In this document: positions 52,773 through 61,576 of the stretch, in pieces
How positions within the stretch are numbered: the first letter of the stretch is position 1
Layout of the letters: the number at the start of each line of letters is the position of its first letter
Source: CAWHYG01 sp963833505
GTDB lineage: Bacteria > Eisenbacteria > RBG-16-71-46 > CAIMUX01
Assembly: GCA_963833505.1 (NCBI GenBank)
Contig: CAWHYG010000007.1
Coordinates: 2,356,001-2,420,000, forward strand
Length of the DNA stretch: 64,000 nt
Direction of reading: 5' to 3'
The notes under the pieces: model-generated
Told to the model about the DNA's origin: nothing
The model's input: only the letters and a program-made list of their open reading frames with translations
Databases searched by the model: none
Program-made: the position numbers and the translations under genes

Positions 52773-52806
52773 GGTGGCCGCCTTCCGGACCTCGAAGGCG
52801 GCCATC
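52773..52806. terminator. 13-bp hairpin between subtilase and isocitrate lyase genes
   Basis: GGTGGCCGCCTTC (52773-52785) pairs with GAAGGCGGCCATC (52794-52806) with one G-U pair and an 8-base loop. It lies between convergent genes and could serve both. Confidence 0.65.
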
Positions 52807-52869
52807 GGCGTCTCCTCAGCCCCTTCGTCGACGGATGGTGAACCTCGGGTGCGCTTCGCGCAAAGCCGT

Positions 52870-55138
52870 TCAGCCCGTCTTTTCGATCAGCCGGGAAAGC
52901 GCGGCTCGATCGGCCTGGAGCAGCTCGGCGACCCGATCCCGGTTGACCTCCGCCACGATGATCTGGCCGACTTCGTTGTGGACGTCGGTGTATAGCCCGT
53001 GGCTCTTCATCTTCTGCGTCTGGTAGTGATTGTCGTCGGTCGGGCTGACATAATGCACCCAGGCCGCCTTGTAACGGTGAATCAGGAAGAGGTGGACCAA
53101 TGTCATCAATCGCTTCCTGCGCAGCGCTTCATCGAACGTGTTCTGATCGCGCACCGAAAGGATTCCCCGGTCCTTCCGATCGTGGATTTCCGCGAAGACG
53201 ATGTTGGCCAGCTTCTCCCCGACGTCCCGGGTGATACTCAGCTCGAGCAGCTCCGAACCGGAAGTATGAGGGCGCAGCTCGACGCGCATGGCCTTCGTGA
53301 TCCCGTGGTATTCGCGCCACTGGACCAGCCATTCCTCCAGCAGCTTCGTGGGCACCTCTGTCTGCACCAGAATGCTGGGCCTGCGTGGATCCCTTGCCCA
53401 TGGCCATGGTCGTCGCGGTGCGGCCCGTCGATGCGGTCAGGGCGCCGTCAAGGCGGGGACCGCCGACGAGGGTCTGCGGCGTCCGGTAGGGGGAGTCGGT
53501 GAGGCGGAACTGCCGTTGGAGGCGGGCCAGGGCAAGCATGCCGTCCTCCCGCAGGGCCGTGGCGAACTCCTCGCCGGCCAGCCCGTCGATCTGGTGCCCC
53601 CCGTAGGTGATGAAGTTGAACACGTAGCCCAGCTTCCCCAGCTCCTGCGGAAACCGGCGCATCTCCTCGTCGCTCATGCCCGTCGTGTCCCAGTTGAACG
53701 AGGGAGAGAGATTGTACGCCAGCATCTTCTCCGGGTAGACCGCGTGCATCGCACCAGAGAACCTCCTGGCGTCCTCGAGGTTCGCCGTCTTGGTCTCCAT
53801 CCAGACGAGGTCCACGAAGGGAGCGGCGGCGAGCGACCTGGCGATGGCGTAGTCGATCCCGGCCCGGATCTGGTAGTAACCGTCCGGGGTCTTCGGCAGC
53901 TCGGGATCCCAAATGACCTGGATCCCCAGCGATCGGGCCTTCTCGCGCGCCGCGAAGAGCGAACAGCGGTCAGCGAAGCCGAGCCACTCCTCGACGGTCA
54001 TCTCGAACCTTTGCCCCTCCGAGGCCAGGAAGGCCATCACCTGGGCAACCGCGTCCGCATAGGTCTTGAGGCCCGCCTCCGATTGCCAGGCCTCGGCATA
54101 GTGGGCGCCGAGCTTTTCGAGGGCCGCGTCGATGGATCCCTCTCCGTCCCGGAGGAGACTCCTGGCCGCGTCGTCCACCCTCGCTCCAAGCCCGGTACGG
54201 TCGAGCCACGCGCCGGCAGCCTGGTACTCGCTGGTCGAGAGGGCGTAGGTGAGATGCCCGCGGATCGCCTGGACCCCGGAATCGAAGAGACGCTTCATGA
54301 TACAGAGGTAGCCGGCCTTGTAGGTCGGCAGATCGACGTTGGTCGCGCCGAGGATGAAGGGCTGATCCCGTTCGTCACTCCGACTGTCGATGAAGGTCGC
54401 CGCCTCCGCGTCGGTGCGGGCGATGATGATTCCGGGAACCCCCATCACGTCGAGCTGGAATCGGGCCGCGTTGAGCCTCTTGATCTGCTCGTCCTCGGCC
54501 ACGAGCACCTTGCCGCCCTGGTGGCCGCACTTCTTCACTCCCGGCTTCTGGTCCTCGATGTGGAAGCCGGGCACACCGACCTCAACGAACCTGCGGACCA
54601 GGTTGCGCACGTGGGCATCGCCGCCGTGGCCGGTGTCGGCATCCGCGATGATGAACGGCCGGTAGTCGACCGGCTGGTTCGCGGCCTGCTGCTCCCTCGA
54701 CATGCGGGAGCGGGCGAAATGCTGATTCCGGTCGGCTGCGAGAAGCGCCCGGACGATCGGAGCGGCCTCGTCGGGAACCTGGCTCAACGGATAGCTCGCA
54801 AGATCGGAGCCCGGGTCCTCGGATCCAGATCCCTTTGCTGAAGTCGCCCATCCCCCCAGATAGATCCCTTCGATGCCCAGGCGCTTCATGGCCACCGCCT
54901 GTCCCGGCGAGTATGGGCCGAACGTGGTGATCGACTTCCGACTCGCGAACAGCTCACGCAGGCGCGGGTGGAACTCCTCGGCGGCGTTTCGGGCGACAGG
55001 ATGGTCGGCGGCAATCGTTCCCCGCTGCTCCGCCACCTGACGAGGGGTATGCAGGCGCGTGATTCCCGCGAAGCGCGGCCCGGCAAACCACTCCGCGATC
55101 TCCTGAATCTGTTCCTCGAATCGAGCCATCGGAAGCAC
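52870..55138 (-). CDS. aceA: Isocitrate lyase, long AceA2-like form, interrupted by a one-base frameshift
   Basis: Read together, two frames give a product of about 755 residues resembling the long mycobacterial AceA2 type. The first frame holds the catalytic core: FGPYSPGQAVAMKRLGIEG, YLGGWATSAKGSG, IADADTGHGGD, KKCGHQGGKVL (catalytic Cys), NLSPSFNWDTTGMSDEEMRR, FITYGGHQIDG, and ends near MGKGSTQ. The second frame continues at LVQTEVPTKLLEEWL and includes IHRYKAAWVHYVSPTDDNHY. Removing one base at about 53371-53372 (AA on the plus strand) restores one frame. The start is GTG at 55138 or ATG at 55129. The enzyme splits isocitrate to glyoxylate and succinate. The shift is outside any long homopolymer; it may be real or an assembly error. 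Confidence 0.88.
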
Positions 55139-57094
55139 CTATCCCTCTCGCCGCGCCGTGGGCGCAGCCTGGAAATCCAGATTCTCCGTAATCCTCCGTC
55201 CGTGGGCACGAAACGCGTCCAGGTAGAGCCGGATCCGCCTCTCGGCTTCCATCAGGTCGGTTCCGTCCAGATTCATGTTCAGGAGATCGATGTACCAGGG
55301 CGCCTTCGAAGGATCCAAAACGTAGGCGGCCGCGATCCCCCGGGCGATCGGCAGCGTCGTCGCCTTGGAGTCGTCGTGCACGTCGCGGTTTCCGGCCCGG
55401 AGCAGCTTCTCGTACTCCTCTTCGAGGAGACGCCGGAAGGTCTCCTCCGTAAAACGATCCCCCGCCCGCAGCCCGGTCGCGGGATCGTCGTCGGTGAGCG
55501 GCGCGCCCTTGTGCAGCCACTCCCACAGGATGCTCAGACGGATCTCGCCCGTCGCCATGTCCTCCATCAGATAGAGCACGTCATCGTTTCCGAAGAAGTC
55601 GGCCGGTTTGAGGGCCGCCGCCTGGAAGCCTTGCAGGAAGGCGTTGCCATACTGCAGCGCGACGCTCAGCAGGTCGCGGCCTCCGCGCACGGTGCGCGGC
55701 GCCGGCTCGAGCAGCATCAGCCCGGCCGCGTCCTCCTCCCGGTAGGTCAGCGGCGGGAAGCTGCGGCCCAGTTGATTGTCCTCATCAGCGCGCTCCCAGA
55801 CCGGCCGGACGATGTGGACCATCTTCCAGTGAGCGACCCATTTCCCGCTGGCCCCGGCACGCTGCTCCCGTTCGGCTCCGGCCACCGCTTTCGCCATTCC
55901 GCTCTGGACCCCCGCCTCCGAGCCCACGGGGATGTTCGGCTCCATGCCTCCCTGCCAGAGCGCGCAACGGCCGTTGCGGTCGGGGGTGTTGACCGCGCGG
56001 CGGACCCGATCCTCGTAGTTGCGCATGTAACCGTAGGTCATCGTGATCGCATCGATGTTCGGGTTCACGAAACCGGCGTCCCAAGCGAGGGCATCGGCCA
56101 CGCTGTTGATGTAGTCCCACCGGCCGGTGTTGAATCCCACAAAGTGCGGCGACAGGGCCGCGCGGATCTCCATCAGCTGGAAGCTGGCCTCGAGCTGCTC
56201 GACCAGGACGTAGGTTTTGATCGTCCCGGGGGCAAGACCGAGGTGCGCTTCCAGGGCCAGGAGCATCTCGTTCCAGAGCGAGGCCTCGTCCGCGGTCTGG
56301 ATCTTCGGCAGGTAGAGGACGATCGACGCCCCCGCCTTCCGCAGGGCCTGGTGGGTGTTGGTGACGTAGAGCGCCAGGTCGACGATGGAGGCCCCAAGGC
56401 CGGTGCCGTCGGCGCAGCGGATATGCCGGTCGTCGAGGTGGAGGCCTCGAGTGCGAAAGATCCAGGCTGTGAAATCGAGCTGCCGCCTCCAGTCCTCGAT
56501 GATGCGGCGACCGAAGAACCGCTCCGCCCAGGCATTCATCTCCCCGGCGACATCTTCGGCCACCGAGAGGAAGATGGGCTGGCGATGGATGGCGAGCCTG
56601 AGGTTCCTCAGGTTGTCGAGCGACATCGCTTGGATCTGCCCGAGAGCGTCCTCGCCGTCGAACATCCAGCCGTCCGCGCCCGAGAGCAGGGCGTAAGCGA
56701 CGTTGCGGATGCTCTTCTCCACCGGTTCGCGCGGCTTGGCGGCGGGACCGGTCCCCTGGATCCACTGACGGCGCAGGTCCGGCGGGATCTCGCCGCCGTC
56801 GAACCACCCCTCCCTGGCCTCGCGCACCGTCAGCGTGGTGCGACCGATGGTAACCGCGGGGTCGAGAAAAGCGATCTTCTCGCCGCCGCGCTGCCGATTC
56901 GCGCGCCGCGCGATCCGATCCCTCATGAGGGCGATCCGGTGTTCATTGAAGGCCGCCAGGACCTGGACGGCCTCGACCGCCTGGGGGGACAGGATCTCCG
57001 AGTAGGTCTCCCTCAGCCCGTCGCGGAATTGCGGGATCGGACCGCCGTGGGCGCCGCTCGCGGTCCGAGCCGGCCGATTCTCATCCAATTTCAT
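55139..57094 (-). CDS. aceB: Malate synthase (A-type)
   Basis: About 651 residues from the ATG at 57094, preceded by GAGGAG; an upstream in-frame ATG gives a non-family leader. Motifs fit the malate synthase A family: SGADGWMFDGEDALGQIQAM, GLHLDDRHIR, IVLYLPKIQTADEASLWNEM, GTIKTYVLVEQLEASFQLME, VGFNTGRWDYINSVADAL and GKWVAHWKMVHIVRPVW. It condenses glyoxylate with acetyl-CoA to malate. It is about 100 residues longer than typical A-type enzymes, mainly in the C-terminal half. Its stop directly abuts the aceA start, so the two glyoxylate-shunt enzymes form a tight operon, allowing growth on acetate or fatty acids. Confidence 0.93.
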   Translation of the reverse strand: MKLDENRPARTASGAHGGPIPQFRDGLRETYSEILSPQAVEAVQVLAAFNEHRIALMRDRIARRANRQRGGEKIAFLDPAVTIGRTTLTVREAREGWFDGGEIPPDLRRQWIQGTGPAAKPREPVEKSIRNVAYALLSGADGWMFDGEDALGQIQAMSLDNLRNLRLAIHRQPIFLSVAEDVAGEMNAWAERFFGRRIIEDWRRQLDFTAWIFRTRGLHLDDRHIRCADGTGLGASIVDLALYVTNTHQALRKAGASIVLYLPKIQTADEASLWNEMLLALEAHLGLAPGTIKTYVLVEQLEASFQLMEIRAALSPHFVGFNTGRWDYINSVADALAWDAGFVNPNIDAITMTYGYMRNYEDRVRRAVNTPDRNGRCALWQGGMEPNIPVGSEAGVQSGMAKAVAGAEREQRAGASGKWVAHWKMVHIVRPVWERADEDNQLGRSFPPLTYREEDAAGLMLLEPAPRTVRGGRDLLSVALQYGNAFLQGFQAAALKPADFFGNDDVLYLMEDMATGEIRLSILWEWLHKGAPLTDDDPATGLRAGDRFTEETFRRLLEEEYEKLLRAGNRDVHDDSKATTLPIARGIAAAYVLDPSKAPWYIDLLNMNLDGTDLMEAERRIRLYLDAFRAHGRRITENLDFQAAPTARREG

Positions 57095-57324
57095 CCGCAC
57101 TCCTCGTTGGTTTGCCACGTTCTGCACGAACGCCGAATCCGGGTCGCCGCCGGCGGGACGTGAGCGCGCAAGGAGGACGGGTCCAGCTCCGGGACCGGTG
57201 ATCGAACGCAGACTCCAGCGACAAGGGGCACGGCGCAAAGGCCGGTTATTGTCGGATCGAGACGAACGGGCGAACCCGATACCTTACATTTCGTCTGCCG
57301 GAGCAGCAACCGGATTGGCTTCGA

Positions 57325-58419
57325 TCAAGGGGCCCCTTGCGATGCGTCCGGCCGCCCCGCCAACGTGCTCCGGATCAGGTCCTCCCCGGACCCCCGGTCC
57401 AGCACGAGGTCGGACCATACATGCAGGGACTCGTTGGTCAGTAGAGGAGCCAGCGCGTCCGTCTTGTACTTTCCGCACTCTCCGCAAGGGGCGCAGAGCA
57501 GCACGATCCGAGTGCCTCGCTGCCTCATGGCGCACAGCTCCTCAAGCTCGAAGAGAGTGACCGGCACCATGCCCCGGCCGAACTTGACCGGTCCAGAGTT
57601 CGAAAACGGCAGAAGCTGGACGTCCCCAACCCAGTTCCCGCCGGCCACATGCAACGGTTCGCGCGGCAGGCCTGGATGGTGGGCGTAAAGGTTGAGATAT
57701 CCATGCTCATCCTGCCGGCTGGCCATGCTCGTGAGCACGATATCAATCCTGTGCCGCATTTCCAACGCGGCCTTGACCAGGGGATGTTTCCGGACCTGCT
57801 TCAGCTCGTTCGCGGTCACGATCGGCTCGGCGTTCAGGCCGATGAACTCAACCTGGGGCACGACCTCGAAGAAGTAGCTCAACCAGGAAAGAGGATTCTC
57901 CCGCGCATGAGGAGAAAAGGCGGGAGTCAGAGCGTGAATGAACAGGGTCTTGAGCCGGAACTCCTGGCGGAGCAGCGCGGCGAGGTACTTGCACACTCTG
58001 GCCGTGGTGCTTCCTACTCCGAGACCGAGGTGAATCTGCGGAAGTCCCGACGTCTTGATCTTCTCGCGGATGATCCGTGCGACGACCTGGGCTCCGGCAA
58101 AGGCGATATCCTCCCGGATTCCCTCGTTGCTGCTGAACTCCACGACGTGAACCTGTCCCTGGTTGGGGAAGGCGCCGATCTGCCTCTCGATGATCAAGTT
58201 GCGTGGAGGAACCAGCATGACGAGCCGGTTGCTGATCGACTCACGCAGAAGCACGTAGACCTGCTCCCGGGAGATCTCTATGTCGTATCGCTCGCGGGCG
58301 AGAACGACGACCTGATCGGCCGTGCGTGGCCTCTCGGGAGGCACGCGGACGAACAGGTCGGTGATCCTGTAGGCCACGGCTCGGCGGTCGTCGGCGCTGA
58401 GATCCTTCAGTCTGGTCAT
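57325..58419 (-). CDS. SorC-like transcriptional regulator
   Basis: About 364 residues from the ATG at 58419 (MTRLKDLSADDRRAVAYRIT). An N-terminal helical part has VVLARERYDIEISREQVYVL, compatible with a helix-turn-helix. The larger C-terminal part resembles the sugar-phosphate-binding domain of SorC regulators: GLGVGSTTARVCKYLAALL (phosphate loop), FIGLNAEPIVTANELKQVRK and HPLVKAALEMRHRIDIVLTS, the last close to the family's A/D-P-x-V-x-x-x-L-E pattern. A Cys cluster, CAPCGECGKYK, near residue 300 is unusual for the family. The gene lies upstream of aceB in the same direction (230 bases) and divergent from the Pup-like gene. It may control either operon; effector unknown. Confidence 0.6.
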   Translation of the reverse strand: MTRLKDLSADDRRAVAYRITDLFVRVPPERPRTADQVVVLARERYDIEISREQVYVLLRESISNRLVMLVPPRNLIIERQIGAFPNQGQVHVVEFSSNEGIREDIAFAGAQVVARIIREKIKTSGLPQIHLGLGVGSTTARVCKYLAALLRQEFRLKTLFIHALTPAFSPHARENPLSWLSYFFEVVPQVEFIGLNAEPIVTANELKQVRKHPLVKAALEMRHRIDIVLTSMASRQDEHGYLNLYAHHPGLPREPLHVAGGNWVGDVQLLPFSNSGPVKFGRGMVPVTLFELEELCAMRQRGTRIVLLCAPCGECGKYKTDALAPLLTNESLHVWSDLVLDRGSGEDLIRSTLAGRPDASQGAP

Positions 58420-58484
58420 TGCGGCACGCCCCTTCAAGAAGGTCCCGGAAGGCAAGGATACAGTTCGTCCCGATCGGCCGAAGT

Positions 58485-58497
58485 GTACCGAAGGTAC
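58485..58497. promoter_or_regulatory. Short inverted repeat in the regulator / Pup-like intergenic region
   Basis: GTACC (58485-58489) and GGTAC (58493-58497) flank GAA, 66 bases upstream of the SorC-like gene. A possible operator, but too short to be sure. The rest of 58420-58697 shows no gene or clear promoter pair. Confidence 0.25.
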
Positions 58498-58697
58498 CAG
58501 TTCCATTCGACGGTGGTCAACCGTTCTAACCTATTGTGCGAACGATATTTGGCTAGGCGGCGCCGGTTCGCCTCGCTAGAGTGCGGCTCAGCTTCCGGCG
58601 CCGGCAGAGGGCCGAACCGCCGATGTCGACGACGGAGAAGCCGGGTCGAGGATGTAGCGCCGGCCTTCGCTTCGGGACGCCGATGCGAAGTCCAAAC

Positions 58698-58704
58698 GGG
58701 AGGA
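58698..58704 (+). promoter_or_regulatory. Ribosome-binding site that sets the Pup-like start
   Basis: GGGAGGA lies 8 bases before the ATG at 58713. In-frame starts further up (58623, 58683) have weaker or no sites, so 58713 is preferred and gives a 75-residue product. Confidence 0.7.
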
Positions 58705-58712
58705 TCGTCAGC

Positions 58713-58940
58713 ATGCAACCAGAGGTCGAGGAACTCATCGCCACCGAGGTCGAGGAACTCATTGCCACCGCGAAGCCAGCCGTACACAGGCACGCAACCT
58801 GGTCCTTGTCCGAGCGCACGGACGACATCTTTCTCTGTCCGTCCGTTCTCGGGCTCGGGCTCGGGTTCAGCCTGAGCGATCGGCTCAGCTCTGATCCCGA
58901 GGCCTTCATGCAGGGGCAGCGGCAGCCCGGCGGCGAGTAA
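58713..58940 (+). CDS. Pup-like protein modifier ending in Gly-Gly-Glu
   Basis: 75 residues. The N-terminus has a tandem EVEELIATEVEELIAT helix-like stretch, then a polar segment, then a Gly/Leu stretch (VLGLGLGF). The last 15 residues, DPEAFMQGQRQPGGE, line up with the mycobacterial Pup end (NAEDFVRAYVQKGGQ) at Glu -13, Phe -11, Gln -5 and the final Gly-Gly. The terminal Glu is the residue that PafA activates, so no deamidation would be needed. The only Lys is K21. Placed 72 bases before a PafA-family ligase gene on the same strand, it is a plausible modifier. The body is not like actinobacterial Pup, apart from length and acidic start, and it has one Cys (C42). Alternatives are a chance match or an unrelated small peptide substrate. 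Confidence 0.62.
   Translation: MQPEVEELIATEVEELIATAKPAVHRHATWSLSERTDDIFLCPSVLGLGLGFSLSDRLSSDPEAFMQGQRQPGGE
58722..58769 (+). repeat. 24-base tandem duplication in the Pup-like gene
   Basis: GAGGTCGAGGAACTCATCGC and the four bases after it (58722-58745) are repeated at 58746-58769 with one silent change (ATC to ATT). It doubles the octapeptide EVEELIAT. Confidence 0.9.
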
Positions 58941-59012
58941 TCGGGCATCGCACCGCGACGGCTCCGGGCTCCGCCTCGGGGCCCGGATCCGTCTGCGCAG
59001 GGGGGACGACCG

Positions 59013-61511
59013 ATGCGGATGGGCGTGGAAACCGAGTTCGCCATCCTGGGCAGCGACTACCGGCGGCCGGCGGAGCAGATCCAGAAGCAGGTCGAGCAAA
59101 GCCACCGTCATCTGCGTTCTACCAGGTCAGGGGTCTTCCTCGAGAACGGTGCGCGGGTTTATATCGATCAAGGTCCGCTCAACGAGTATAGCACAGCGGA
59201 GGTCGAGGACCCGCTCTCTCTGGTGCGGTCGGAGCTGGCCGGTCGAGCGCTCATGGCCGCCGCGGCCAAACGTGCCGGCCACGTGTTGCTCTGCTCCCAC
59301 GTCCATTTCAGCACCGGTTACACCTCGGGCCACCACGAGAACTACGAGGTTCAGCGGCCGTTCGAGCAGCCCGCCCTCGTGGCCCTGGAATCACACCTCG
59401 CCACGCGCATCATCTTCTCCGGCGGCGGGGGCCCCCACCCTCGGCACCTCGGCGTGCGCGTCGTCCTGTCACCACGGGCTTGCGTCACCGTGTCCTCGAG
59501 CAGCCGGCAGGGAAGATCGGGAAAGGCCATGGTCTATCGCAAACCGGACGACTGCGGCCCAGGACACCGCTTGCACGTCATGAGCGGCGAGAGCTTGTTA
59601 TGCCCTCGCGCCAGCTGGTTGAAGTACGGCTCCACCGCACTCGTGGCCCTGGCTCTGGACCGGGAACTCCTGGATCCGGCCCCTTGGTCGCTCGAGGATC
59701 CGTTGCACGCTCTCCATGCCGTCAATCGCGACCTGGAGTTTCGCCGGCGGCTGACCCTCCTCGATGGAACGCGACTGACCGCCATCGAGTTGCAGCGGAG
59801 GTTCCTGGATGGCCTCGCGGGTGTGCGAGGCGCGCTGCCGTCGTGGAGCGGCCCCCTCCTTCAGGCGTGGCACTCGATGCTTGATGGCCTCGAGGCTCGG
59901 GATGAACGCCTCTACCGCATGGTGGATTGGCTTCTCTACTGGCGGCTTTGGGCGACTCTCGCGAACGAGTGCGGGATCGATCCTGCCGAGGTCGGGCATC
60001 CTCTGACCACGATCTTCCCCTCGGGGAGTACGCCCTTGGACTCGGAGTCGGAGATCGATGGGGAGATCCAGGACGAGGTCACGAGGGAGTACGGCTTCGA
60101 CCACGACCTCCTGGCGGAATTGCTGGACCGGGCCATTGCAGGGTTCAGGAACGGAAACCCGGCGCCGGCCCCAGACGCCGTCGTATCCGAAGCCATGTCC
60201 TTGGCCCGCCCGCGCTGCCGGAGGGCGCCGGATGTCGCGATCGTAGACGAGCGGCAGCGAAGGTTGTGCGCAGCCGCAAGGGAGCTCCACGTTCGGCTGC
60301 ACGCGCTCAGTGACAGTTCCCCGCTCGTCGACCTGGCCGCCGCCGGCTGGATCGAGAAGACGCTGCCCGGGCTGGATGAAAAGAGCATCGAGCAGGCAAT
60401 GGTCTCGCCGCCCGCCGGCCGGCCGACCCACCGCGCCCGGCTGGTGCGAAGGCTGCGCGGCTCGCGCTGGCGAGTCTCATGGGATGCGATCCACGACACC
60501 GAACGCGAGCGGTGCGCCGAGATCCCGAGTGAGCCGGGGCGGCTGGGCCACCTGCGCTGGCTGCCGGAATCGCTCGGAGGGCGCTTCCGCCGCGAGCAGC
60601 CGGAGGCGGTGGAGAAGCTCCTGGTCGCGATCTCGCAACACTCCGCGCCGGACGATTTCGACCTGTGCTTCCGCGCCGGTGACTATGTCGAGGCGATCCA
60701 TCTGGCCGCCGCCAGGAAGGAAGAGATCCAGTACGACCCGGGCACGCTTCACCTCTGCCACGCTCGACTGGGCCACGCGTCGGGGGCGGAGCGGGAACTG
60801 GCCGCTTCTCTGGGGAAGTCGGCCGCGCCGATCGAGAGACTCGTCGGGAGCTTGTTCGGAGAGAGCGCCATGGGGCTCGCGCCTCCGGCGGAATCGTGCG
60901 CCTCCCTCCTGGCCGAGTGCGAGCCCCTGGTCCGGGCCTTGCCGAAGAATCCCGGCGACACGAGCCACCATCGGATCATCGTGGAACATTGCTCCGGGCT
61001 GGTCCAGCTGCAGCAGGGTCGGCCGGTCGAGGCGGTGCGGATCCTCCGTCGTTTGATCCGCGACTACGGGCGCCAATGGCGGCCGCGCATGTACTCGCGC
61101 ACGGTCTGCCTGCTGGCCGAGGCCCATCGCAGGAACCGCGATCCCGAAGCCGCCCGCCGGGAGCTGTTATTCGCGGCGCAGATCCATCTGGCGGAGAACC
61201 TGCTCGGAGACACAGTCGACCATCTCCTGCCGGTGTTGGCGAAGATCAGCGTTCCAGAAGAGGCAGACCGTTTGTTGAGAGTGGCTGAGGAAGCCGATCG
61301 GCGGCGGGGCCACGAGCTTGCCCTCTGCCGCATTCTCTGTCTGCGCGCACGTCTGTTGCATGAGGCGGGGTTGCTGCCGGAGATCCGCTCCCTGGCTCGA
61401 AGCGTGGAAACGCTTCGTTCGTGCCCACTGATGGCCCGCATCCAAAGCCGGTGGAAGTCCTGGGTGTCGGGAAAGCGGACCGCGGGCGAGGATGAGTTCT
61501 GGGGATTGTAG
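59013..61511 (+). CDS. PafA/Dop-family Pup ligase homologue with long helical C-terminal extension
   Basis: 832 residues from an ATG behind AGGGGGGA (a second ATG two codons on is possible). Residues 1-500 match the Pup ligase/deamidase fold: GVETEFAI (4-11, the Glu metal-binding strand), FLENGARVYID (42-52, with the catalytic Asp52), NEYSTAEVEDP (57-67), GYTSGHHENY (102-111), RLHVMSGESLLC (186-197) and WLKYGSTALVALALD (202-216), LHALHAVNRD (231-240) and WRVSWDAI (486-493). The stretch between the first two motifs is only about 35 residues, as in PafA, with no room for the Dop-loop. PafA and Dop are about 450-500 residues; the extra 330 residues (from about 505) are helical and TPR-like (VQLQQGRPVEAVRILRRL). 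It probably activates the modifier's terminal Glu with ATP and links it to protein Lys. Confidence 0.88.
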   Translation: MRMGVETEFAILGSDYRRPAEQIQKQVEQSHRHLRSTRSGVFLENGARVYIDQGPLNEYSTAEVEDPLSLVRSELAGRALMAAAAKRAGHVLLCSHVHFSTGYTSGHHENYEVQRPFEQPALVALESHLATRIIFSGGGGPHPRHLGVRVVLSPRACVTVSSSSRQGRSGKAMVYRKPDDCGPGHRLHVMSGESLLCPRASWLKYGSTALVALALDRELLDPAPWSLEDPLHALHAVNRDLEFRRRLTLLDGTRLTAIELQRRFLDGLAGVRGALPSWSGPLLQAWHSMLDGLEARDERLYRMVDWLLYWRLWATLANECGIDPAEVGHPLTTIFPSGSTPLDSESEIDGEIQDEVTREYGFDHDLLAELLDRAIAGFRNGNPAPAPDAVVSEAMSLARPRCRRAPDVAIVDERQRRLCAAARELHVRLHALSDSSPLVDLAAAGWIEKTLPGLDEKSIEQAMVSPPAGRPTHRARLVRRLRGSRWRVSWDAIHDTERERCAEIPSEPGRLGHLRWLPESLGGRFRREQPEAVEKLLVAISQHSAPDDFDLCFRAGDYVEAIHLAAARKEEIQYDPGTLHLCHARLGHASGAERELAASLGKSAAPIERLVGSLFGESAMGLAPPAESCASLLAECEPLVRALPKNPGDTSHHRIIVEHCSGLVQLQQGRPVEAVRILRRLIRDYGRQWRPRMYSRTVCLLAEAHRRNRDPEAARRELLFAAQIHLAENLLGDTVDHLLPVLAKISVPEEADRLLRVAEEADRRRGHELALCRILCLRARLLHEAGLLPEIRSLARSVETLRSCPLMARIQSRWKSWVSGKRTAGEDEFWGL

Positions 61512-61576
61512 AATCCCCGGGTCCCGGATCACATGGCGGTCGAGGTCAGGCGCGACTCCATCTGGAGCAGGGGACC

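Noticed and set aside
54968..57163. Plus-strand open frame of more than 700 codons opposite aceB.
   Set aside because: aceB on the minus strand has full malate synthase motifs; the plus-strand frame has low-complexity Arg/Gly/Pro text and no family.
58434..59111. Minus-strand open frame across the Pup-like gene.
   Set aside because: It overlaps the regulator's promoter side and the PafA-like start, has no ribosome site that fits, and its protein is low complexity. It does mean the Pup-like call rests on context and its C-terminus rather than on frame length alone.
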